From Alphaproteobacteria bacterium (GTDB lineage Bacteria; Pseudomonadota; Alphaproteobacteria; Geminicoccales; Geminicoccaceae): a stretch of 23,894 bases of DNA. The notes beneath the pieces were generated by a model, which saw only the letters and a program-made list of their open reading frames with translations, searched no databases and was not told the origin of the DNA. The stretch covers positions 1 through 23,894 of the forward strand of contig JALSRW010000041.1 of NCBI GenBank assembly GCA_026984595.1, in the 5' to 3' direction. Positions 15,283-22,003 of this stretch are shown here, piece after piece (within the stretch, counting starts at the first letter, position 1; every line of letters starts with the position of its first letter). Position numbers and translations under genes: made by a program.

Positions 15283-16776
15283 ATGCAGATAGCCCTGCCC
15301 GAACCCGATCCCGAGATCCTCGCCCGCCGCGAGCGCATCATCGCCGATCTGCGCCGGATGGTGCCGGGGGAGGGGGTGATCGACCATCCCGACGAACTGC
15401 GGGCCTATGAATGCGACGGGCTCACCGCCTATCGCAATCTGCCGCTGGCGGTCGTGCTGCCGGAAACCACCTCGCAGGTGGCCGGGGTTCTCCGCTACTG
15501 CCGGGAAGAGGGCATCAAGGTCGTGCCGCGCGGCGCCGGCACCTCGCTGTCGGGCGGTGCGCTGCCGATCCGCGACGGCATCCTTCTCGGCATGTCCAAG
15601 TTCAACCGCATCCTCGACATCGATTTCGAGAACCGCACGGTCACCGCCCAGCCCGGGGTCACCAATCTCGGCATCACCCGCGCCGTCGAGCATGCCGGCT
15701 TCTATTATGCACCCGATCCCTCCTCGCAGATCGCCTGCACCATCGGCGGCAATGTGGCGGAGAACTCGGGGGGCGTGCACTGCCTCAAATACGGCCTCAC
15801 CACCAACAACATCCTCGGCATCGAACTGGTCACCACCGATGGCGAAATCCTCCGCCTCGGCGGCAAGCATCTGGACGCCGGAGGCTACGATCTGGTCGGT
15901 TTGCTGACCGGCTCGGAGGGGCTTTTGGGAGTGGTCACCGAGGTCACGGTGCGCATTCTCCGGGCACCGGAAACGGCACGGGCGGTGCTGATGGCCTTCG
16001 CGAGCGTGGGCAACGCCGGCGACTGCGTCGCCTCGATCATCGGCAACGGCATCATCCCCGCCGGTCTGGAAATGATGGACAAACCGGCGATCAACGCCGC
16101 CGAGGATTTCTGCCGGGCGGGATACCCCCGCGAGGCCGAGGCGCTGCTCATTTGCGAGCTCGACGGGCCGGCCGCCGAGGTCGAGCATCTGATCGGAACG
16201 GTCACCGCCATCGCCCGCCAGCACGGAGCCTTCTTCACCAAGGCCAGCGAGAGCGAGGAGGAGCGGCTGCGCTTCTGGGCCGGGCGCAAGAACGCCTTTC
16301 CCGCGGTGGGACGCATCTCGCCGGACTATTACTGCATGGACGGCACCATCCCGCGCGGGCGGCTGGCCGAAGTGCTGACCGGCATCCGCGAGATGAGCGA
16401 ACGGTTCGGTCTCGGCGTGGCCAATGTCTTCCATGCCGGTGACGGCAACCTCCACCCGCTCATCCTCTACGATGCCAACAAGCCGGGCGAGCTGGAAAAG
16501 GCCGAGGAGTTCGGGGCCGAGATCCTCAAGCTCTGCGTCGAGGTGGGCGGCGTGCTGACCGGCGAGCACGGGGTGGGCGTCGAGAAGCGCGACCTGATGC
16601 CGGTGATGTTCGACGAGGAGGATCTGAACCAGCAGCAGCGGGTCAAATGTGCTTTCGACCCCACCCAGATCCTCAATCCCGGCAAGATGTTCCCCGAGCT
16701 CCACCGCTGCGCCGAACTGGGCCGCGTCCACATCCATCGCGGCCGGACGCGCTTTCCCGACCTGCCGCGGTTCTGA
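15283..16776 (+). CDS. glcD: Glycolate oxidase FAD subunit GlcD
   Basis: Catalytic flavoprotein subunit of membrane-associated glycolate oxidase, which oxidises glycolate to glyoxylate and passes electrons on through GlcE/GlcF to the quinone pool. It has 497 residues, as in E. coli (499). The PCMH-type FAD domain includes Pro-Arg-Gly-Ala-Gly-Thr-Ser-Leu-Ser-Gly-Gly (82-92) and Thr-Ile-Gly-Gly-Asn-Val-Ala-Glu-Asn-Ser-Gly-Gly (153-164). The C-terminal half carries His-Ala-Gly-Asp-Gly-Asn-Leu-His-Pro and Gly-Glu-His-Gly-Val-Gly, then Asn-Pro-Gly-Lys-Met-Phe-Pro. GGAGAGG precedes the ATG. It is separated from glcE by a cupredoxin gene with its own upstream region, unlike the usual uninterrupted glcDEF. 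A D-lactate dehydrogenase of the same superfamily is the main alternative, but glcE and glcF close by make GlcD near certain. Confidence 0.95.
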   Translation: MQIALPEPDPEILARRERIIADLRRMVPGEGVIDHPDELRAYECDGLTAYRNLPLAVVLPETTSQVAGVLRYCREEGIKVVPRGAGTSLSGGALPIRDGILLGMSKFNRILDIDFENRTVTAQPGVTNLGITRAVEHAGFYYAPDPSSQIACTIGGNVAENSGGVHCLKYGLTTNNILGIELVTTDGEILRLGGKHLDAGGYDLVGLLTGSEGLLGVVTEVTVRILRAPETARAVLMAFASVGNAGDCVASIIGNGIIPAGLEMMDKPAINAAEDFCRAGYPREAEALLICELDGPAAEVEHLIGTVTAIARQHGAFFTKASESEEERLRFWAGRKNAFPAVGRISPDYYCMDGTIPRGRLAEVLTGIREMSERFGLGVANVFHAGDGNLHPLILYDANKPGELEKAEEFGAEILKLCVEVGGVLTGEHGVGVEKRDLMPVMFDEEDLNQQQRVKCAFDPTQILNPGKMFPELHRCAELGRVHIHRGRTRFPDLPRF

Positions 16777-16878
16777 CCATGGAACGGGTGTTTGCCGAGA
16801 AACTGCAGCGGGCCGGGAAAGCGGTCGCCGGCACACGGCCGGCAACCCGCCGATCCCGGCACGGGGCGGCCGCGACAG

Positions 16879-16892
16879 ATGCCGACCGGCAT
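16879..16892. promoter_or_regulatory. Palindromic candidate operator
   Basis: ATGCCG-AC-CGGCAT is a perfect 14-base dyad. The 2-base centre is too short for a hairpin loop, so a protein-binding site is more likely than an RNA structure. It lies 20 bases upstream of the 11-base direct repeats. Confidence 0.35.
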
Positions 16893-16912
16893 TACCCGAA
16901 GAACATGATCAT

Positions 16913-16956
16913 GCAAGCTTCCCGCAAGGTTCGTGCAAGGCTGCGGCAAGCTTCGT
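16913..16956 (+). repeat. Four 11-bp-period direct repeats, probable response-regulator binding array
   Basis: GCAAG occurs at 16913, 16924, 16935 and 16946, exactly 11 bases apart. The four units (GCAAGCTTCCC, GCAAGGTTCGT, GCAAGGCTGCG, GCAAGCTTCGT) share the consensus GCAAG-S-Y-T-S-C. Tandem sites of 11-base period on one DNA face are the known arrangement for OmpR/PhoB-family response regulators. A TAGCCT (16961-16966) that could serve as a -10 box follows directly, so the array would cover the -35 region as expected for an activator. The regulator is not in the window. Confidence 0.7.
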
Positions 16957-16970
16957 CCGCTAGCCTTCGG

Positions 16971-16991
16971 CTCGCCGGTCGATCCGGCGAG
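16971..16991 (+). other. Hairpin in the cupredoxin mRNA leader
   Basis: CTCGCCGG (16971-16978) pairs perfectly with CCGGCGAG (16984-16991) around a 5-base loop, 22 bases before the ATG. It could stabilise the 5' end of the transcript. The ribosome site AAAGGAAA lies outside it. Confidence 0.5.
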
Positions 16992-17013
16992 TTCGAACGT
17001 GAAAGGAAATGGC

Positions 17014-17481
17014 ATGAACAAGAAGAACCTTGCGAAGTCGGCCATGCTGGGTGCCGTCCTGGCCCTGATCGCCGGAGCTCTCCCCGGCGTCGCCCGGGCC
17101 GACACGGTGGTGCATGTGCAGCTCCAGAACCGCGACGACGGCACCATGACCATGCAGTTCGACCACGAGAAGTTCGAGGCCGGCAAGGTCACCTTCATTG
17201 TCACCAACCGCTCGAAGAACATGGATCACGAGTTCCTGGTGGTGAAGACCGACCTCCATGTCTCGGAGCTGCCGCTCACCGAGGACGGCACCCGTGTGAA
17301 CGAGGACGCGCTGCCCGAGATCCACGAGCTCGAGGATTTGTCGCCGGGCGAGAAGGGCGAACTCGTCCTCTACATGAAGCCGGGCCATTACGTGGCGTTC
17401 TGCAATCTCCCGGGCCATGTGGCGGCGGGCATGGCCGCCGAATTCACGGTGGAGCCCGCAGCCGAGGCCACCCACAGCTAA
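17014..17481 (+). CDS. Secreted cupredoxin (blue-copper-like) protein
   Basis: Small periplasmic protein of 155 residues with a Sec signal peptide: Lys-Lys, a hydrophobic core (about 8-23) and a likely cut after Ala-Arg-Ala (29). The mature part is a plastocyanin-like beta sandwich by pattern. The four type 1 copper ligands are visible as His72 (Asn-Met-Asp-His-Glu-Phe), Cys130 and His135 (Phe-Cys-Asn-Leu-Pro-Gly-His) and Met140 (Ala-Ala-Gly-Met). Lys-Val-Thr-Phe-Ile-Val-Thr-Asn-Arg before the first His is typical. It should carry electrons or bind copper outside the inner membrane. The ATG has AAAGGAAA upstream, and an in-frame upstream GTG (16933) lies inside the direct repeats and is rejected. 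It sits between glcD and glcE with its own regulatory region. An electron-transfer link to glycolate oxidation is possible but unproven, and copper handling is the alternative. Confidence 0.88.
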   Translation: MNKKNLAKSAMLGAVLALIAGALPGVARADTVVHVQLQNRDDGTMTMQFDHEKFEAGKVTFIVTNRSKNMDHEFLVVKTDLHVSELPLTEDGTRVNEDALPEIHELEDLSPGEKGELVLYMKPGHYVAFCNLPGHVAAGMAAEFTVEPAAEATHS

Positions 17482-17605
17482 GCGCCGGCGGGCGGCAGCG
17501 ACCGCGGCTTCGCGCAGTCGTTCCGCAGCCCGAGACGATACGGCCTTCGCCCCACAGGCGGGGGCCGCATCGCCGTGCCCTGCCGGCCGCAAGGTCGGCG
17601 GGCCG

Positions 17606-18820
17606 ATGAAGATCCTCACCCCCACCTCCTCCGAAGAGCTACGGGCCATCGTCGAGGCGGCGCTGGCCGAACAGCGCCCGCTCGAGATCCTCGGCCGCGG
17701 CAGCAAGCGGGCGCTCGGCCGCCCGGTGGAGGCGCAGCTCGCCCTGTCCACCGAAAAGCTCACCGGTGTCACCCTCTACGAACCCGGGGAACTGGTGATG
17801 TCGGCCAAGGCCGGCACGCCCCTGGCCGAAATCGAGGCGATGCTCGCCGAACATCGCCAGGAACTGGCCTTCGAGCCCGCCGATTTCGGTCGCATCGGCG
17901 GCGGCGCTCCGGGCAGTCAGACCATCGGCGGCGTGTTCGCCTGCAATCTCTCGGGGCCGCGGCGGATCAAGACCGGTGCCGCCCGCGACCATCTCCTGGG
18001 CCTGCACTGCGTGACCGGCTTCGGGCGCGCGATCAAGACCGGCGGCCGGGTGATGAAGAACGTCACCGGCTATGATCTCTGCAAGCTGCTGACCGGCTCC
18101 TTCGGCACCCTCGCGGTGCTCACCGAGGTCACCTTCAAGGTACTGCCGGCGGCCGAGACGGTGGGCACGCTGCTGGTTTCCGGTGATCGCGAAACCGATC
18201 TGCTGGCGGCCCTGCGGGCAGCCATGGGCACCCCCTTCGATGTCTCCGGCGCCGCCCTGCTGCCGGCATCGGCGGCCGCCCGTTCCGCGGTCGCCCCGGT
18301 GGCGGGCACGGGTGGGCCGGTCGCCGCCATCCGCGTCGAGGGACCCGCTCCTTCGGTCGATTACCGGCTGGAACGGCTGACCGCGGCTGTCGGCGGCGAG
18401 GGAGGCGAATGCACGCGCCTCGATGCCGAGCCCTCGCGCATCCTGTGGCGCGAGATCCGCGATGTCGAGCTGCTGCCACGATCCTCCTGCCTGTGGCGCC
18501 TTTCCATCCCGCCGGCGGCCGCCGCCGAACTCCTCCCAGAGTTCGGCGAACTCGGCGCCGAATGCCTGTTCGACTGGAGCGGCGGGCTCGTTTGGCTGGC
18601 CACGGAAAAGGTTTCGGAGGAGCAGGCGCGAAGCATTCGCGCGGCCTTCGCCCCGTTCGGCGGCCATGCCACCCTGATCCGGGCACCGCAGGAGATGCGG
18701 GCCGCGCTCGATGTGTTCCAGCCGCTGCCGGCACCGCTGGCCGCCCTGACCCGGCGGGTCAAGGAAAGTTTCGATCCCGAGCGGATCCTCAATCGCGGTC
18801 GCATGTACCGGGATTGCTGA
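17606..18820 (+). CDS. glcE: Glycolate oxidase subunit GlcE
   Basis: Second FAD-binding subunit of glycolate oxidase, a shorter homologue of GlcD required for activity. From the ATG at 17606 it has 404 residues (the E. coli protein has about 350). The PCMH FAD domain shows Gly-Arg-Gly-Ser-Lys-Arg-Ala-Leu-Gly (30-38), Gly-Gly-Ala-Pro-Gly-Ser-Gln-Thr-Ile-Gly-Gly and Ala-Arg-Asp-His-Leu-Leu-Gly, then Lys-Asn-Val-Thr-Gly-Tyr-Asp-Leu-Cys-Lys-Leu-Leu-Thr-Gly-Ser-Phe-Gly-Thr-Leu, all hallmark GlcE motifs. It ends with Phe-Asp-Pro-Glu-Arg-Ile-Leu-Asn-Arg-Gly-Arg-Met. The ATG is preceded by GGCGGG at a short distance. An upstream in-frame extension overlaps the cupredoxin gene and is not used. glcF starts 12 bases after its stop. 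Confidence 0.94.
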   Translation: MKILTPTSSEELRAIVEAALAEQRPLEILGRGSKRALGRPVEAQLALSTEKLTGVTLYEPGELVMSAKAGTPLAEIEAMLAEHRQELAFEPADFGRIGGGAPGSQTIGGVFACNLSGPRRIKTGAARDHLLGLHCVTGFGRAIKTGGRVMKNVTGYDLCKLLTGSFGTLAVLTEVTFKVLPAAETVGTLLVSGDRETDLLAALRAAMGTPFDVSGAALLPASAAARSAVAPVAGTGGPVAAIRVEGPAPSVDYRLERLTAAVGGEGGECTRLDAEPSRILWREIRDVELLPRSSCLWRLSIPPAAAAELLPEFGELGAECLFDWSGGLVWLATEKVSEEQARSIRAAFAPFGGHATLIRAPQEMRAALDVFQPLPAPLAALTRRVKESFDPERILNRGRMYRDC

Positions 18821-18832
18821 GGGAGGAAGCCC

Positions 18833-20182
18833 GTGCAGACCAACTTCCCGGCCGAGCTCCTGCGGGATCCGGAGATGCGCGAAAGCGAGCGGATCCTGCG
18901 CGCCTGCGTCCATTGCGGCTTCTGCACCGCCACCTGCCCGACCTATCTGCTGCTCGGCGACGAGCTCGACAGCCCGCGCGGCCGCATCTACCTGATCAAG
19001 AACATGCTGGAGAGCGGCGCGCCCGCCAGCACCCGGGTGGTACGCCATATCGACCGCTGTCTGTCCTGTCTCTCCTGCATGACGACCTGCCCTTCGGGCG
19101 TGCATTACATGCATCTCGTGGATCACGCCCGGACCCATATCGAACGGACCTACCGGCGGCCGGCGGCGGATCGCTGGCTGCGCGCCCTGTTGGCGACCGT
19201 GCTGCCGCGCCCCTTCCTGTTCCGCCTGGCGCTCCTGGGCGCCGGCCTCGCCCGACCGCTGGCTCCGTTCCTCGGCGGCCGCCTCGGCGCCATGCTCGCT
19301 CTGGCACCGAAAACTTTGCCGCCGCCCTCGCCGGTGGACCGGCCCCGGGTCTTTCCGGCCGAGGGGCGAAGGCGCGCCCGCGCCGCCTTGCTGTCGGGCT
19401 GCGCCCAGCAGGTGCTCGCCCCCGAGATCAACGAGGCCACCATCCGCCTGCTGACCCGCATGGGGGTCGAGGTGGTGGTCGCCCGGGGTGCCGTCTGCTG
19501 CGGTGCGCTGACCCACCACATGGGCAAGGAAAAGGCAGCCCGCGCCACCGCCGGGGCGACCATCGAGGCCTGGTGGCGGGAGCATCGGCGCGAGCCCCTC
19601 GATTTCGTGGTGGTCAACGCCTCCGGCTGCGGCACCACGGTCAAGGATTACGGCTTCCTGTTCCGCAACGACCCGGAGCTCGCCGAGAAGGCGGCGACCA
19701 TCGCCTCCCTCGCCCGCGACGTCTCCGAGGTGATCGGGGAGCTGGGCCTGCCGGCACCGGTGCGCAGGACCGGGCTGGTGGTCGCCTACCATTCGGCCTG
19801 CTCGATGCAGCACGGCCAGAAGATCACGACATTGCCCAAGCGCCTTCTGCGCGAGGCCGGCTTTGTCGTCCGTGATGTGCCCGAGGGGCATCTCTGCTGC
19901 GGCTCCGCCGGCACCTACAATCTCCTGCAGCCGGAGATCGCCTCCCGCCTCAAGGCCCGCAAGCTCGCCAACATCGAGCGCGTGGCACCCGATTTGATCG
20001 CCAGCGGCAATATCGGCTGCAACACCCAGATCGGCAGCGGCACGAGCATCCCCGTCTGTCACACGGTCGAGCTCCTCGACTGGGCGACCGGGGGACCGCC
20101 GCCCGCCGCCATCGGCGCCGATCCGGCGGAACCTCGCCTGCCCGAACCCGCCCCGCCCCCCGAGCCGGCGGTTTCGGGCTGA
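18833..20182 (+). CDS. glcF: Glycolate oxidase iron-sulfur subunit GlcF
   Basis: Electron-transfer subunit of glycolate oxidase. It has 449 residues (the E. coli protein has 407). The first 4Fe-4S motif is Cys25, 28, 31, 35 and the second Cys76, 79, 82, 86, each ending in Cys-Pro. Two CCG (heterodisulfide-reductase-like) domains follow, with Ser-Gly-Cys-Ala-Gln-Gln and Val-Cys-Cys-Gly-Ala-Leu in the first and Tyr-His-Ser-Ala-Cys-Ser-Met-Gln-His-Gly and Leu-Cys-Cys-Gly-Ser-Ala-Gly in the second. The last 30 or so residues form a Pro/Ala-rich tail that E. coli GlcF lacks. The start is GTG with GGGAGGA 6 bases upstream. It is 12 bases after glcE, so the two are cotranscribed. All cluster ligands are intact. 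Confidence 0.95.
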   Translation: MQTNFPAELLRDPEMRESERILRACVHCGFCTATCPTYLLLGDELDSPRGRIYLIKNMLESGAPASTRVVRHIDRCLSCLSCMTTCPSGVHYMHLVDHARTHIERTYRRPAADRWLRALLATVLPRPFLFRLALLGAGLARPLAPFLGGRLGAMLALAPKTLPPPSPVDRPRVFPAEGRRRARAALLSGCAQQVLAPEINEATIRLLTRMGVEVVVARGAVCCGALTHHMGKEKAARATAGATIEAWWREHRREPLDFVVVNASGCGTTVKDYGFLFRNDPELAEKAATIASLARDVSEVIGELGLPAPVRRTGLVVAYHSACSMQHGQKITTLPKRLLREAGFVVRDVPEGHLCCGSAGTYNLLQPEIASRLKARKLANIERVAPDLIASGNIGCNTQIGSGTSIPVCHTVELLDWATGGPPPAAIGADPAEPRLPEPAPPPEPAVSG

Positions 20183-20194
20183 CGGCTCTCGCCC

Positions 20195-20200
20195 TATAAC
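20195..20200 (+). promoter_or_regulatory. Candidate -10 box of the response-regulator gene
   Basis: TATAAC lies 12 bases before the ATG at 20213. A convincing -35 box is not visible. If used, transcription would start almost at that ATG, which favours the later GTG start (20243) for translation. Confidence 0.35.
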
Positions 20201-20212
20201 AGGCTTGCAGCC

Positions 20213-20860
20213 ATGCTCTTGCACGTACTCGAGGCGAAACGGGTGTCCGCCAGCAAGGTCATCGATATCGGCATCGCCGACAAGAGCCCGCTGGTCCTCT
20301 CCGGCCTGCGGACCCTGTTCGCCACCGAACCGGGCTTCCATGTGCTGGTCGCCGCCAGCGACGGCGAGCGCTTCCTCGACGCGGTGACCCGCTTTCCCTT
20401 CGAGGTCGGGGTGATCGGCTGGGAGATGCCCTTCGCCGGCGGTCGCGAAGTGCTGGAAGCACTGGCCGGGCGGGAGGGATCGCCTCGCATCGTGGTCTAC
20501 AGCGGCACCCGCGATGCGGCGGCGCCGGCCGAAGCGATGCGCCTCGGAGCGGTCGGCTTCGTCGGCAAGAGCGAGGATCCGGCGCGGCTGATCGAGGCGG
20601 TGCGGGCCGCCGCCGAGGGCCGCATGGTGTTTCCGCTGCTCGATGTGCGGGAGATGATGCGCGATCCGCTGGCGAGCCTCACCCCGCGCGAACGGGAGCT
20701 GCTGCGGGCGCTGGGCAGCGGCAAGACCAATGCCGAACTGGCCCGTCAGCTCGGGGTGTCGATCAACACCGTCAAGTTCCATCTGCGCAATCTGTTCGAC
20801 AAGCTCGGCGCCCGCAATCGTGCCCAGGCGGTCGAGATCTATATCCGCCGCAGCGCCTGA
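20213..20860 (+). CDS. LuxR/NarL-type response regulator with degenerate receiver
   Basis: DNA-binding regulator of 215 residues. The N-terminal receiver-like domain (about 16-130) keeps Ala-Asp (23) of the acidic pocket, Ser in Val-Val-Tyr-Ser-Gly-Thr and Lys in Phe-Val-Gly-Lys-Ser. The phospho-acceptor place, normally Asp in a Leu-Leu-Asp-x-x-Met-Pro context, is Gly69 (Val-Ile-Gly-Trp-Glu-Met-Pro). The C-terminal LuxR helix-turn-helix (about 154-212) starts Leu-Thr-Pro-Arg-Glu-Arg-Glu-Leu-Leu and has the recognition helix Ser-Ile-Asn-Thr-Val-Lys-Phe-His-Leu. A GTG at 20243 with GAGGCG upstream would give 205 residues and a more usual receiver N-terminus. It lies between the glycolate genes and the Calvin genes, so it may regulate either, probably without phosphorylation. 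No sensor kinase gene is adjacent. Confidence 0.9.
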   Translation: MLLHVLEAKRVSASKVIDIGIADKSPLVLSGLRTLFATEPGFHVLVAASDGERFLDAVTRFPFEVGVIGWEMPFAGGREVLEALAGREGSPRIVVYSGTRDAAAPAEAMRLGAVGFVGKSEDPARLIEAVRAAAEGRMVFPLLDVREMMRDPLASLTPRERELLRALGSGKTNAELARQLGVSINTVKFHLRNLFDKLGARNRAQAVEIYIRRSA

Positions 20861-20878
20861 CCCACCCGTTCGGGTGGG
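20861..20878 (+). terminator. Hairpin terminator after the response-regulator gene
   Basis: CCCACCC (20861-20867) and GGGTGGG (20872-20878) form a 7-base stem with a 4-base loop immediately after the stop codon. Only GTTC follows instead of a T run. An alternative stem, GGGGT (20876-20880) with ACCCC (20888-20892), overlaps its 3' arm. Confidence 0.55.
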
Positions 20879-20892
20879 GTTCGCCCTACCCC

Positions 20893-20902
20893 GAAGATCT
20901 TC
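20893..20902. promoter_or_regulatory. Palindrome upstream of the Calvin-cycle operon
   Basis: GAAGATCTTC is a perfect 10-base dyad about 90 bases upstream of the bisphosphatase ATG, in the only gap that can hold the promoter of that operon (20879-20990). It may be a regulator site. No LysR-type T-N11-A site was convincingly found and no -35/-10 pair is clear. Confidence 0.3.
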
Positions 20903-20990
20903 CCCGCCCACCCGGACAGGTGTTCGCGCAGGAGGGCGCCGCCTCTAGCCTCGGGGAAGCTGGAAACGAGCCACCGGCGGGGAGGAGGCG

Positions 20991-21983
20991 ATGGTCGAGG
21001 CGGCGCGGCGCCTGTTTTCGGATCGGGTCGATCCTGCCATGCCGCTCTTTCCCTATGCCCTGCGGCTGGTCACCGAGGCCGCGGCACGCGCGGTGTTCGA
21101 CTGGATCGGTCGCGGCCAGAAGGAAAGGAGCGATGCGGCGGCGGTGGCCGCCATGCGCGCGGTGCTGAACGCCCTGCCGTTCCGCGGGTTGGTGGTGATC
21201 GGCGAGGGCGAGAAGGACGAATCGGCCGAGCTCCACAAGGGCGAGCTGCTGGGCGCCGGCGAAGACCCGCCCGGCTACGACATCGCCGTCGATCCGCTGG
21301 AAGGCACGACATATCTGGCCAAGGGGGTGACCAACGCCATGGCGGTGATCGCCATCGCCCCGCGCGGCACGCTGCTCGATCCCGGCCCCTGCTTCTACAT
21401 GGAAAAATTCGTGGCGTCGCCGGCCGCCCGCGGCGAGATCGATCCGACCCGGCCCACCGGCGAAAAGCTCCGGCGACTCGCCGAATGTCTCGGCAAGCGG
21501 GTGCAGGATCTCACCGTCTATGTGCTGGAGAAGCCGCGCCACAACCGCCTCGTGGCCGAGATCCACGACGCCGGCGCGCGGGTCGCCCTCTATCCGGCGG
21601 GCGATGTGGCCGGCGCCATCATGGCCGCCCTGCCGGGCTCGGGAATCGATGCGCTGATGGGCACCGGCGGCACCCCCGAAGGGATCATCGCCGCCTGCGC
21701 CGTGCGGGCCCTGGGCGGCACCTTCCTGGGCCGGCTCGATCCCCAGCTCGCCACCGAGAAGCGGCGGGTGCAGGAAGCCGGTCTGGACACCGGGAGATGG
21801 TACCGGATCGAGGAACTGGTGGCGAGCGACGCCGCCCTGTTCTGCGCCACCGGCATCACCACCGGGCTGCTGTTCGAGGGGGTGACCCTCCAGGATGGCC
21901 AGTACCGCACCCAGACCCTGATGATCTCGGGAGTGACCGGCGAACGCCAGTTGCTCACCACATACCTGCCTGTCAGCGACTGA
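20991..21983 (+). CDS. glpX: Class II fructose-1,6-bisphosphatase (GlpX type)
   Basis: Metal-dependent phosphatase that hydrolyses fructose-1,6-bisphosphate, and in Calvin-cycle organisms often sedoheptulose-1,7-bisphosphate as well. It has 330 residues, near E. coli GlpX (336). Metal and substrate residues are intact: Asp48 (Ser-Asp-Ala-Ala-Ala-Val), Glu72 (Val-Ile-Gly-Glu-Gly-Glu), Asp101 and Glu104 (Asp-Ile-Ala-Val-Asp-Pro-Leu-Glu-Gly-Thr), and the Glu in Gly-Gly-Thr-Pro-Glu-Gly. The Gly-Arg-Gly-Asp-Lys turn of E. coli reads Gly-Arg-Gly-Gln-Lys here, which is not a metal ligand. ATG follows GGGGAGGAGG. It is the first gene of glpX-prk-tkt, 20 bases before prk, so its role is most likely regeneration of ribulose bisphosphate rather than gluconeogenesis alone. 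Confidence 0.94.
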   Translation: MVEAARRLFSDRVDPAMPLFPYALRLVTEAAARAVFDWIGRGQKERSDAAAVAAMRAVLNALPFRGLVVIGEGEKDESAELHKGELLGAGEDPPGYDIAVDPLEGTTYLAKGVTNAMAVIAIAPRGTLLDPGPCFYMEKFVASPAARGEIDPTRPTGEKLRRLAECLGKRVQDLTVYVLEKPRHNRLVAEIHDAGARVALYPAGDVAGAIMAALPGSGIDALMGTGGTPEGIIAACAVRALGGTFLGRLDPQLATEKRRVQEAGLDTGRWYRIEELVASDAALFCATGITTGLLFEGVTLQDGQYRTQTLMISGVTGERQLLTTYLPVSD

Positions 21984-22003
21984 CCCCGGGGAGGAGCTCT
22001 CAG

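Larger units (their letters stand above)
16777..17013. other. Structured intergenic region between glcD and the cupredoxin gene
   Basis: This 237-base gap interrupts the glycolate oxidase operon. An in-frame open stretch begins at an ATG (16779) but looks non-coding. It contains a GC hairpin (GCCGGC 16827-16832 with 16838-16843), a 14-base palindrome, four 11-base direct repeats and a 5' leader hairpin, the last three listed separately. Confidence 0.6.

Noticed and set aside
16913..16956. A CRISPR-like or transposon-end repeat array
   Set aside because: Units are only 11 bases with no spacers of CRISPR length, and no transposase or inverted termini are nearby. A tandem operator explains the period better.
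16779..17013. A possible small gene starting at the ATG right after glcD
   Set aside because: The frame has no ribosome site, reads through the direct repeats and runs out of frame over the cupredoxin gene. Its composition is like other shadows.
17639..20911. A 1090-codon open frame on the minus strand across glcE, glcF and the regulator gene
   Set aside because: It is the antisense shadow of well-supported genes in GC-rich DNA. The translation is His/Gly/Arg-rich with no domain.
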